From: Lithospermum erythrorhizon
Taxonomy: Eukaryota; Streptophyta; Magnoliopsida; Boraginales; Boraginaceae
Assembly: GCA_019722365.1 (NCBI GenBank)
Contig: JADFUC010001517.1
Location: 186,001 to 250,000 of the forward strand
DNA length: 64,000 bases
Direction: 5' to 3'
Shown: piece by piece, positions 13,481-24,810 of the stretch
Layout: the number at the start of each line of letters is the position of its first letter
Numbering within the stretch: position 1 is the first letter of the stretch
Position numbers and translations under genes: made by a program
Notes under the pieces: model-generated
What the model saw: only the letters and a program-made list of their open reading frames with translations
Database searches by the model: none
Told to the model about the DNA's origin: nothing

Positions 13481-15349
13481 GTTAGAGGTTCTAAAGATAA
13501 TCCGCTTATCCTAGCATCCCGTGCACAACAAGTATACTATCTCCGTTATGTATCACGCAACGGAGATCATAGGCAGCTGTGTGGGTGTCGCAATGAAATC
13601 AATCATGAAGTCGAAATATTTGGACTATACGCAAATGCGATGTCTCCGCTTTAGATACCGAAGATATCTTTCCACAGCTAACAACAACCTCCTCCCCGCT
13701 CCTATTGACATAATCAATGACGTTGTCGTTGTTGAACCGGCGTTTTTGTTGGTTACAAGAGGAGAACGACGCTGGGTATCCGACGTGGCATTTAGGGTTC
13801 TGACATGCAGTCGACTATCCCAACCTATGATTGTTTTGGATGCAGCAGAACCCTGGAAGACGATTAATAATCAAATATTTGGTTACAAGTTTTCATAATT
13901 CGCAACTTTGTATTAAACTTCATATCAAAATGCACAATGAGCAAGAATAGTGTATTTTGTATTTATTGTTTTTCCATATTGTGTCTCAAAACCGTGATAT
14001 GTATTTATTTGCTTCTTCCATATTGTGTCATGCATGTGAGCTTGGCTCAGAATATGTATCTTTTTTTCCTCAGACGGCGTAGCCTGGATTGCACTGGCTC
14101 AAATAAAGTTCTGGAGACTCTTCCGTAAATCGGCATAGAATTTGAGACAAAGATGATTGAGACAAGCCAACTTCGTGATTTCCGCCTCCTACAAAATTGA
14201 GGGAAATTCAAAAGCCACTTTCAAACGGAGTGTACGGCGACTCGACGCCGCATGATTCCAATCTCATTCCCTATATATATCTCACATTATCATCATTCCA
14301 ACTATTTTTTTCCCAGTCCCCACCACATAATATCATCTTTTTTATGTTATTAATTTCATTTAATTTTATTTGCTTCTTCAACATTAAATTTTATTTTATT
14401 TTGTAGGTTACTCTTTAAAGAGGTAATGATTAATACTTGAATCAATTTTTTACTCTCAGATGTATCTATATATCACAATATATTTGTAATTTATATTTGT
14501 TACTTTGTTGTAGGGAAATACTTTGCCAAGTTTCAAATAGGTAATTTGGTTTTTTTTTAATTTTAGGTCGAATGCTTGATGTTTTATATAAATTATTGTT
14601 TGATGTTTATATGAATAAACCGCTTAATATCGCTTGATATTTATATGAATGAATGTTTGATCTTTATATATGAATATGATGTTTAATATGTATTTGTTCT
14701 ATGAATTGTTATATTTATATGTTTGAATCTTTTGATGTTTTTATTTGTTTGTGATGAAGTTGATTAAATCGTCTCATATTTGTTTTTATGATTTGACGGG
14801 TTTTTGTGGTGTTAGTAGCTCAAGGTTTGATGTTATTGTAAAGAATCGGCTGCTTTTTTAAAAAAAAATGCGTATGGTGTCGGATTCAGATCATGCAAGC
14901 CACTTTTTGAGAATTCGCCTGAATGAATGAGGTCGGCAGTGAGTCGGATTGGGTGGAAATGAGTTTGAAGCCTGCCTGTATTTTAAGAATGATCTATTTG
15001 AACATGGAGACGGTTTGGAGTCAGGAACATGGAGACGGTTTTGAGCTCAGTACATGGAGACGGCTCAGCTCCAAGTTATTTAGATTTCAAGCCAATGAAT
15101 ACTTGAAATGCGTTATTTGGTACTGGAACACGGAGACGGTTTAAGTCAGATCAGTAGCATTTATGGAGTCTAAGCATGCTGAGATGGTTGGAGTCATTAG
15201 TCTGCAACACTGGCTTGATTAGTCGGAACGAGACGGTAGTGATTTAGAGACGCAGATAAAGTGAGGCTTCCAAGTGGTCTCGACTCCATCCCGCTCCAAC
15301 CGACAAATGTAGACGGCTCTCGGAGATGATCTGCTGCCTTTTCGGGCCT

Positions 15350-16275
15350 GTGATTAAAGAGCGAAAAAATTGGCCATCATTAATAACCTCCCATGACATC
15401 AACACTACGAAAGGAAATATATCTAAAAAAAGTATATTTCATCAACTTATACTCGGCCATTTATCTTTCTTGCTTCAGCTACTATATATATGAGTATTAT
15501 ATAAAATCAGTAAATTAGGCCTTTTGACCTTATTGTCACGGGCTCATATCCGGGTACTCAGACCGGGACCAGACGACCAATGATCCATGAGAAGATCTAT
15601 TTCAAATTTCTCCAACTAGTCTATTATAGTCTCACCGATTTCTCGCTTCCTCCCATGTGGGCTCATCGTGGACGCGATCAAGACTCCAACCGGTGTGGAA
15701 GAACCAAGCGACATAATTTATCCTTCCTGGGCTGTGCCCAAGATCGGGCGATAAGCTCAGACTAAACGTAGTCGGCATGCCTAACTCTAGATCCTATATC
15801 ATGACACATGCCAACGCGTCCAAGCTTTCGAGGATCCTTGACTGCGGACTAGCAATACCAGATACCGACTACACTACACTAACAGTCTATCTCACTGCGT
15901 TTTGCCTATATATGGGTTCACGAGGATGACTTAAGGCCTAAAGACGTGCCATGCTGACATTCGATCTGGGAGTTAGGCATGCCAACTCGTTTCAGCAACA
16001 GGAGCTTTGCCGGTCTTCGACTCCGACCAGAAAGGATAGGTATGTCGCTTGCTGCTAAGCACTGCTGGTGCCGATCCCAAGATCGCCGATGAGCCCAGCT
16101 GAGGCCAAACTGCGGAGGCATAGACTCCAGCGCTGAAAGCCATTGCCTTCGTTTCCATGGTGATCGCAGGCCCCACGGCCGCGCGCCACAACATGCGAGC
16201 GCCCATGATGACATGATATCTTAGATATATAAAGAACGATTAAAACTCAAACCTAATGTCGGAACATCGGGTGAA

Positions 16276-16317
<42 letters not shown>

Positions 16318-17337
16318 TACTAATACTTCATATTAATAATATATGGATGTCCGGCGGCGGGTGACTTTATTATAGTCACCAAATGACGCAATTTAAAAAT
16401 AAAAATTGTGATTCATTATGAGCAACTCATCATAAATAAGAAACATAAAACTAACACAGAAATTATAACAAATATGATAATTAGATCTAACCCCACATTC
16501 ATATTTGTTTGTCATCCAAATTTATTTCTATTTCCTCAGATTCAAATGATTTTCATATACTGATATTACCTATAATATCCCGCTAAAGACCTATATCCCA
16601 AATAAAAGTGGATGTCTTCAGCATCAAAAAATCAACAATGTCACACAAGATTTTTAGATTTGATTTAAGTCTATAAGTAACTTGCTTCATGTCCTGAGCT
16701 CCCATTGCATTACCAAGAGAAGAATCGACAAGAAACGAATCAAAGTAGTAATGCACTAATGCGCCAATACCAAATGTGATGTTCATTTCAATGGATAACA
16801 TAGTAAAATTTTATTTATTTTCATATTAAGTTTCTTTTCTCATTAATGTTACATATAAAATGTTCATATCACGAATATTTAATGTTGTAATCACCTGACA
16901 CTGAGCAAATACAATTTATGCTTAAAATATAAAAATTCTGGGGCGGCGAATGACAACCATACTTTTAAAGACACCATAACTTTAAAATATTTAATAAAAT
17001 TAAAATTTTCAAAAAATTGGTCCCCCTTCCAGTTGCTCCTCTGTTTAATGAGAATCTGATAGAATTCTGATTCTTCATCTAAGTTATACTGCAAGGTTCC
17101 TTAGGTAAAAATTTAACAGGCCAAAATGGTTCCTTGGGTAAAAATTTAACAGGCCAAAAAGGACTGGGATAGAAAGAAATATAACTAGGCAGGCAAATAA
17201 CGTACATTTTCTTATGACACATTATTCAAAATTTTGAAATTAACAAAGATTATACAAATTACAGTGAAGTTGTTGTCTAATATCCACATGCATGTTCTAA
17301 GGAATCATCAGTGTTCTTCATATTCTACACAGTTTAT
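15350..17337. other. Repeat debris between the CACTA element and CHLH
   Basis: A GC-rich block at 15540-16215 contains an inverted pair ('ggcatgcctaactc' near 15775 and its complement near 15970) and a direct pair ('cccaagatcg' near 15738 and 16075). An AAT array lies at 16275-16312. A repeat at 16440-16580 is similar to 4125-4265. A ~33-bp tandem duplication ('ggttcctt' + 'ggtaaaaatttaacaggcc') lies at 17094-17159. No gene was recognised. Confidence 0.6.
16275..16312. repeat. (AAT)n microsatellite
   Basis: About 12 AAT units in AT-rich sequence between the GC-rich block and the repeat at 16440. Confidence 0.95.
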
Positions 17338-17718
17338 CTAACACAAGTTAACACGACAATCCCTTCGATCTTGCCTCACTGTATACAGCTGTGCCCTTAA
17401 CCTCTCGATATTATCCTCGAAGTATCCCAGTGGCCCTTCCGTTGGCCTCAGAACGTCTGCAATAACTTCCTGGGAAAAAGAGCCAGCTTGGTGTTCAGCT
17501 AGCTGCTGCAGCACATCTCTCACCTTTAATGGCTGTGTTGGCCTCCTGTGAGACCCAGTGCTGGCCCACCTGACCCGAGGTTGCACCTCCATCCAAAGCA
17601 GTGCTTGAGGCGCTTTCAACTCACGCACACCCTCATCCAGACAGCATCTCCATACCCACTTGGGGTCTGGAAGGAATTGCAGCACTAGATCTAACTGTTC
17701 AAAAGCAAGAGTACTAAT
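17338..17718 (-). pseudogene. CHLH: Scrambled final exon of CHLH
   Basis: This is the place where the C-terminal ~120 residues should be. On the minus strand, nucleotide stretches typical of CHLH are present in the right order: one like 'ccccaagtgg', then 'gagggtgtgcgtgag', 'gcaacctcgggtcaggt', 'gaggccaacacagcc', 'gcagacgttc', 'gaggataatatcgagagg' and 'gatcgaagggattg'. They fall in different frames: ANGR is in one frame and EDNIERL in another. One frame stays open for 115 codons but gives a non-homologous peptide. Divergence from neighbouring exons is abrupt. The likely splice acceptor is near 17719. Confidence 0.85.
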
Positions 17719-20700
17719 CTACATGAAATCATCTATAGTAATATAATTTTTCTTCATTGGAACACATCTTAATGTTAATCTATGTCTTTGAATTACCACA
17801 TTTCTTGATGGCTCAATGACTTTTGTCCAAAATAGTAACTAATTATTGGAAAACCTCACCCTAAAACTTTGTTATAGTTAAAAAGGGATTGTAGTTATAT
17901 CATGTGACCTTAATGATACCATGAACAAATAAAGTTCAATCTAGTTGCTGAGACTATAGGAATAAAAGGATATGTGAGGTGACAGGTCAAAATCAACGAT
18001 AATGAATATTACTACGTTTTTAATCACATCAAATCAAAGGTCATCAACTTTGTGTAGGAATGTATGGAGATATTAGATACTTATCTTGTTTTAATAATAA
18101 AATCATCAAGATTTAACATGGTGATGATATAAATTCGGCATTTAAGATGGGCATATGACACTATGCTCACCTGTGCATTAGCTGTTGTAGTATCAGCAAC
18201 ATAAGCATTAGGCTTCTTGCCATCCTTCCTCAGTCCCTGCACTAGGTTTGTGGGATCCGAATCAAAGTAGTGGCTCACATCAGTTAAAGAGATTTCAGAC
18301 GAATCAAGATTTTGGAACGTTGCTTCAGCTGTGGCCAAGGCCATTTCAAACACCTGCCGCTTCTCAGTCATCCCTACACCAGGTGCATCACTATCGAATG
18401 CAAATGACTTCCTGCTTAAATACATGTCTTGGAGCTGCTTCTCGTCGTTCCATGAAGAGTTCTCAACAGCAAGGTTGATGTTTGCAGAGTAGGATCCTGA
18501 AGCATTGGAGAAAACTCTTGTAGCAGCCTCTCGTACATCAACACCAAGGGTTTTGGCCTGTTCAAGTGCATGCTTCCTCACATAATTTTGGTCCTCTGGT
18601 TCATCAAGTTCAGCAACCATCTTAATTGCCCGATCAAGAAGATTCATCTGAAAGAATAAACAAAAATTCAATAAACATGAAATCTAATGGAGGCAACACG
18701 ATAATACTGACTATGAAGTTGTATAGAACACTAATAAATATGATTTTCAGGGGCTCAAGATCAGTTTTACCTGGTTAATAAAAAGGTCCCTGAAAACTCC
18801 AGAGCAGTTGACGACAACATCAACTCTAGGCCTTCCAAGTTCCTCAAGACTTACTGGTTCTACCCGGTTCACTCTCCCAAATGTATCAGCGATGGGCATC
18901 ACCCCAATCATCCACAGAACCTGAGCAAGTGACTCACCATAAGTCTTGATATTATCAGTTCCCCACAATACAAGTGCAACTGTTTCGGGATATTGGCCAC
19001 CATTATCAGCCTTCTGGCGCTCAAGCAGCCTATCTACAACAAGCTTTGCACTTTGCATTGCTGCAGTAGTCGGAATGGATTGTGGGTCCAAGGCATGAAT
19101 GTTTTTTCCAGTAGGCAGCACTTTTGGGTTCCTGATTGGATCACCACCTGGACCTGGCTCCACATACTTACCTTCAAGAGCTTGTTTCAAACTTCCCAAT
19201 TCATTGTCAGCCACAATTAACTTCAAACACTCCCCAAGGAATCCAAACAGAACCCTGAGTTTTTCCCTATCAGCTCTGTAAAATTTACTGTTGGATAAGT
19301 ATTGAATCCATGGTTCATTCAATCCAAACCCGAGAATTGAAGTCAACTTGTCAGACACATTAACAACTTGACCCTTATCATTAGTAGTTCTCTCGACAAA
19401 TGAGGAAATGGCTCCTCGTGTAGCCTCAGTTATTTGCCTAAGCAACTCAACATCTTTTAAGATACCTCTGTCATTACCTTTGTAAATATCATCTATGTCC
19501 CTTCCAACTGTCTCGGCTAATATAGATGGAAATGATGAAATTCCTTCCTCAGGACGGTCCAAGGCAGCTATGTTCACCAAGGTGGCTACTGCTTCAAGGG
19601 CTGAAGGAGGCTCGCCGATCACGTGGAGACCACAAGGTAACAGGCGGGATTCAATCTCCATGATTTTAGAATAGACTTTCCCAACTATGAGATCTCTATC
19701 TTTTACAGAAATCTCGACTCCTTCCTCAGGAAGATCCACATCTTTGTCCAGATTGCATTGCCTGGCTGTACTGACGATGGAACTCACGATCTGTGCACCT
19801 CGGCCTGTATCTTTGAGGGACTGGTAAGAGGATATAAGCTCACTCAGTTGTTTGAGGCCCTTATAGAGTCCAGCATTTTCTGCAGGAGGGGTCAGGTAGC
19901 TAATAGTGTTGGCATAGCTTCGGCGTTTGGCTACTGTGGCTTCCGATGGGTTGTTTGCTGCATAGTAATAGATATTGGGAATGTTCCCAATGAGACTGTC
20001 AGGGAAACAAACATCACTCATTCCGACCTGCTTCCCAGGCATAAATTCAAGTGAACCGTGAGTACCAAAGTGGAGAACGGCATCAGCTCCAAATATCTTC
20101 TCAACATATGAGTAATATGCTGCAAATCCATGATGAGGACTTGCTGATTTGGAGAACAGAAGCCTCATTGGATCCCCTTCATAACCAAATGTAGGCTGAA
20201 CACCGATGAAGACATTTCCGTACTGTTTTCCGTAAACCAAGAGATTCTCCCCGTCAGAGTTCAGATTGCCTGGAGCTTTTCCCCAGTTTTCTTCCAAGAG
20301 TGTTGCATAAGGGGTAAGCTGCTGGTACTCCCTCACACTCATTTTGTATGCAACATTTAAATTGGGGCTGTTGAACTGAGCTTCTTTGTCATGTATTACA
20401 TCCTCAATCAATGCTTCAGAACTCTCTGGGAGGCCTTCAACATTGTAGCCATCGTTTTTCAGGTCACTTAAGACAGAGTAAATTGATGCAAACACATTCA
20501 GGTAGGCAGCAGTTCCAACATTTCCTTTGTCGGGTGGAAAGCTGAAAACTGTAATGGCCACCTTCTTCTCATTCTGCAACAATTATTTGAAGTATCATCA
20601 GTTGACTTTACAAAATTACCAATTTTTACAAAAGTACCCAAAACTCTAGTTCAAAGACAGTAGTTTCTATCACATGTATTTGTTCATGAGAATTATTCAT

Positions 20701-23199
20701 TAGACACAGAGAACATGAACAAATAAACATAGAGCTCTAGTTCAACCAATCCAACAAACAAATAGATCAAGGTCGCAACATAAAGCTATGACGAGCATCT
20801 GTTCCCAAAACTCTATCAGCATTTACATAATCAAGATCTATGCGAGGTTTAAAATGTTTTAAAACTATTCCAAAAGACTACTAACATTATTAGCCAGTGA
20901 CCACTGCATGGTTTTGATAGATTCTTAAATATTAGAGATCCTCCTTCAAACTAGCATTACCATCATGCCTAAAATATATTGGAATCACCACAAAAGGGAG
21001 CTTATTAAATAGATTAAAGACACTGCTAAGTGACTTCCACAGAGACCCTTTGTATGATTAATAATCAGATCAAGCTTAGAGGAAAGATTTATGGTAGGCT
21101 CAAGAAAATACCTTTGTTTTCCTCTTCAACTCACCCCATCTAATTGCCCTAGTGCAGAGCTGCTCCACTCTCTTGTGAAGAGCATGTGATTTCCCTGCAT
21201 TGGGCCAAGATTTTTAACTAAAAATTTGAGAAGCCTCTCAATACAACAACTCATCGATACATTAACTAAAGTGCACTCATTGAAATATCAAATATGCCTA
21301 CGACCCCTATGTTTCTGCATTTCTCAAAACAAATAAAGAACTATATGTAGGTAAAGCATATACTCTAACAAAAGGAAATGTCTCTCTTGACATGATCTAT
21401 ATAAAAAATTCCAGCTGCTTAACATAATTTCAATAGAATAAAGCTGGAATTTTGAAGTTCCTAAGTTTGATGCAACCCAAGAACAACCAGACCATATTAA
21501 TTCTAATGTTATTGCTGTTTTCGCATGTTTAATTATTACTCCCTCCATCCCAATAAGATAGTCTAGTTTGATATCCAAATGTCAAAATTAACAACCTCTG
21601 AGGTTTTAATTAACACATATAGCTTTGATTTGGATACAAATTACCATGTTATGCTAAAGTAGGATGAAATTACTCTTGTTATAATTTTACCAAATAGTAT
21701 GCAACTTATACCAAAGAGTAAGGCAAACTAGGCAAGCATATTATTGAATGGTTAATGACAATGGGAAATAAGGTATACTTGCCTGTTCTCGGATCACGGC
21801 CAGCGAACACAATGGGCTCCATACCACCATCCAGCTCAGGAAGAGCAACCTGCAATGCCACCTGAATAGGGTGCAAACCCAAGGTACTATTTAGCCACTC
21901 CTCGGTTGTTTGGAACACCAAAGGCAATGCAACAATGTAAGGAACATCAAGCTTCATCAAAGCTTCAATAGCCCTCGGATGATCCTGCCTAGCTGGCCCC
22001 CCGACAAGTGCAAAACCGGTAAGTGACACCACAGAATTCACCATGGGCTTCTTGGTAATAGGATCAATAAAGTACTTCTCCACAGGACCTGAGAAATCGA
22101 GCCCGCCAGCGAAAATGGGGATCACTTTAGCCCCTCTTGCTTCCAACTCCATAATCACAGCCACATAGTGACTCTCATCACCAGTAACAATATGACTCCT
22201 CTGAAGAACCAACCCAATAACCGGCGCATTATCACTCTTCAACTTCTGACTAGCATCTCTCCTAGTACCATACCAATTCAAATACTCCTTCAAATCATCA
22301 TACATACAAGGAGCCAAAGGATGCCAAATCCCAGTATCCAAATACAAAACCGGGTCCGAATACTCGATTTTCACCCCTTTCAATGCAGGAATATAGGACC
22401 CAGAAATCATTTTGACAAAGTTAACCAAATTATCAGGTGACCCCCCAAGCCAAAACTGCAAACTAAGAATAAAAAGCCTAGCATCCTGAGCCTTATCACT
22501 AGGCAAATACTTCAACACCTTAGGCAATGTCCTAACCAACTTCAACATCTGATCAGCAAAACCAGCACCTTGTTTTTTCTTCTTAAAAAGCTGAAAAAAT
22601 GGACTCTTTGATTGACCAAGTTGAGACATACTAAAAGTACCCAATTTATTAAGCCTCATAACTTCAGGCATTGAAGGAAAAACAAGAACTGCATCCATCC
22701 TATCCCTCTCTTTTTCCACAGCATTTTTCACCTTAATTGCTAACTCCTCAACAAAAATCAATGACCCAATAAATATATTAGCATCCTCAAGGTCTTTACA
22801 AAAACTTTTGTAAGTTTTTTCATCTCTAAGCTCCTCAACTAAGTACCCAACAACTTCATATTGTGCAAAATTTGCAGTTTTGTTCAAAGATTGAACTGCA
22901 GCTGAAAGTGATGATTGGTATTGAGCTTCCAACACAACATACACAATTTTTATTATTGGGAGGTTTTGGTTTTGGGTTTTATCAGGAACAATTCTTCTAA
23001 CTTCTGGTGAAGTTTGAGTGAAAAGTCCATTTCCAGAAACAACATTTTTTATGGTACTTTTTTTTGTGGCTCTGGAGTTATATTTGTATGTTTTTTTGTG
23101 GGAAAAAGATTGGAGAATATGGTTTTTGTCAGAGATTGATGAAAGATGATCAGTTTTGGTTGCTGGTAATGTAAATGCTGATGACAATAAAGAAGACAT
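17338..23199 (-). CDS. CHLH: Magnesium chelatase subunit H (CHLH/GUN5), plastid; last exon scrambled
   Basis: Porphyrin-binding large subunit that, with CHLI and CHLD, inserts Mg into protoporphyrin IX in the plastid, the first committed step to chlorophyll; also linked to GUN retrograde signalling. Clean exons: 21783-23199 (starts [15 protein letters not shown] at 23199), 21112-21194 ([12 protein letters not shown]), 18771-20573 and 18171-18647. Together they give 1260 in-phase codons of the family's ~1380. The first ~50 residues look like a transit peptide. [14 protein letters not shown] begins the mature region, and residues ~65-235 match the N-terminal DUF3479 part. The CobN/Mg-chelatase domain follows, with [17 protein letters not shown] near residue 670. 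Intron 1 uses a GC donor. The fifth exon (~17338-17718) aligns only with many indels. A TTG codon upstream in frame is ignored in favour of the conserved MSSLL start. Confidence 0.97.
21539..21700. repeat. Truncated Stowaway-like MITE in CHLH intron 1
   Basis: Starts TA|ctccctccatcccaataag, the typical terminal repeat with its TA target. No matching second end is found before exon 1, so the copy is truncated or rearranged. Confidence 0.5.
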
Positions 23200-23253
23200 T
23201 GTTACAAAATACAAACTCTATAGGATATTTTCAAGTTTTGAGTATCAAAAAAG

Positions 23254-23405
23254 ATGTGATTTTTAGTGTGATAATGCAAGAATTATATGATTGGTATTAT
23301 AAAATATGTGATTTTTATAGTAATAATGCAAGAATTATGTTTTTGGTATTGAAAAATATGTGATTTTTGTAGTGATAATGCAAGAATTATATTCTTGGTA
23401 ATGTG
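23254..23405 (-). repeat. 52-bp unit repeated three times in the CHLH leader/promoter
   Basis: 'ataatgcaagaattat' starts at 23271, 23323 and 23375, and 'atgtgattttt' at 23254, 23306 and 23358, an exact 52-bp period. It ends about 55 bp upstream of the CHLH start codon, so it is probably in the 5' leader or core promoter. Confidence 0.93.
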
Positions 23406-23595
23406 TTTTTCAGCTGTTTGGAAGGAGAATTGAAGTGGGATTCTTCAATTTTTCCTTCTTGGAGTCTCCCTCTAATGGAAATTTTGTAGGGGGGGGGTGA
23501 TGAAGTTGTGCAGACAGAGCTGAGAGAAGGGGGGAGATATTGAGTGGAGTTTATGACAGTTAGTGTTTCTCTTACAGTTAGTGGATGTGTAAGAA

Positions 23596-23605
23596 GCCAC
23601 GTGGC
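23596..23605. promoter_or_regulatory. G-box (gccacgtggc) upstream of CHLH
   Basis: Perfect palindrome with a CACGTG core, about 400 bp upstream of the CHLH ATG. G-boxes bind bZIP and bHLH factors (HY5, PIFs) that control light-regulated chlorophyll genes, which fits CHLH. The regulatory role is inferred. Confidence 0.6.
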
Positions 23606-24300
23606 AGTTTATTGTGAAAGTGGAGTTTTGTGTGGTACTTGAGGTTGAATGAAAAGAATGTTATCTTAAAGAGGGATTTTATGATGGAGATTCTTGGTTT
23701 TCTATTGGTTGATTTGGATTTCCATGTGAGCATATTTGGAAGATGAGGATATGAAAATGTAGTGAATTTAGCAAGTGTTATTGGAGGAGTAGATTTTTGT
23801 GTTTTTTAAGGGTAATGAAAGAGAGGCTAAGTTTGGTTGGAATGATTTTGTGAGTTTGGATTTGTGTATCTCAGTAAAAGGGTACTGATATTTTCTGTGA
23901 GTCCTAAATGGGTCCAAGTATCAGCATTGTTTGCCATGCATATGATGGTGATGCACCATATCACTAATGCACTTCTACTTTGATCACCAGATACACTGAT
24001 ACATCTCTCACAACTTCAATAACAAATGACCTATTTAATTCGAACCTATTTAATAGACAAAGTCTACCTACTAATGAATATAATTCTAAGAACACTGTGA
24101 ATTAATCTCACTTACTGATGTAAGTCTAAGTGAAATGTATTCTTGATTGTTGACTAGCTACTCGAAAGATACTGCAGATCATTGTTGTTCCAACTCTCCC
24201 CCATCAACCAAGATAAATCCATCAAAGTTGTGAGCCTGTGATGAGTCCTGTCTGACTGCCTGAAAGTTGTGACAATGGGGCATCTCACTTCACTGAAATT

Positions 24301-24810
24301 TTAAGAAGTTGCAAAGAAGAATGTCACAGATGATAATAAAGTTAGAATCAGCATAGAAAAATTTATGTGAACTTCGATTTGATTCATAAGGGTATGCCAC
24401 GGGAGGTGGCATGACATTGATTCATTCCATGCTCCGAAAAACTGATGCAAGATGCGGCGCATCTGGACTGTGATACAGGAAAATTGAACCATAACCATAA
24501 CATGCCCCAATGTCTTAAATACGCTTCCGACTAAACAGGGTTAGGAGGAAGCGAGAAGGGGGAGGGATCGAGGATCTGATTGTTCTATGTACCACCCCTC
24601 ACACCAAGAGGATATTGCCCCAGTTAACCCAAACCTACAAATGTCCTGGCACAAGTTCCTGGATGGGTACCGTTGGTTTGGCAGCCACGAGCACATCTCA
24701 GGTAAGGCACAATTGTGTCATTATATAAAACTGACAAGAATCAGAGCAAGACTTTTATTAGCGAGAAACTGGGAGGTGTACGATGTAAAATGCCTTTCAG
24801 GATCAAGTAC
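24301..24810 (-). pseudogene. COBL: Scrambled 3' exons of the COBRA-like gene
   Basis: The minus strand keeps nucleotide matches in order: 'cccagtttctcgct' (TYSQFLA) near 24765, a cysteine-rich CxRGCQTN segment near 24680, 'tgtcatgccacctcccg' (VMPPP) near 24400-24416, then a hydrophobic tail LILTLLSSVTFFFATS with stop at 24301. These match the family C-terminus but lie in different frames, and the segment is shorter than the ~660 coding bases expected, so bases are also missing. The change from clean exon 3 is abrupt. Confidence 0.8.

Larger units (their letters stand above)
5430..15350 (+). mobile_element. Decayed CACTA (En/Spm) DNA transposon, approximate limits
   Basis: The two flanks carry GC-rich subterminal motifs in opposite orientation: ccgtctc/cctgcctcc and gagtcgg types at 5430-5720, and 'catggagacgg'-type repeats at 15003-15260. 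Between them lies a readable TNP2-type transposase (about 10850-13480, plus strand). Length near 10 kb fits the superfamily. I could not identify intact CACTA termini or a 3-bp target duplication, so the edges are estimates. The interior also holds long simple-sequence stretches and a minisatellite, listed separately. Many small frame changes mean no intact protein remains. Confidence 0.6.

Noticed and set aside
15403..15420. 'cactacgaaagg' as a CACTA terminus
   Set aside because: It points the wrong way for the right end of the element at 5430-15350, and no partner end was found.
17338..17685. A 115-codon minus-strand frame as a separate novel gene
   Set aside because: Its DNA aligns in order with the CHLH last exon. 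The peptide is a frame-shifted reading.
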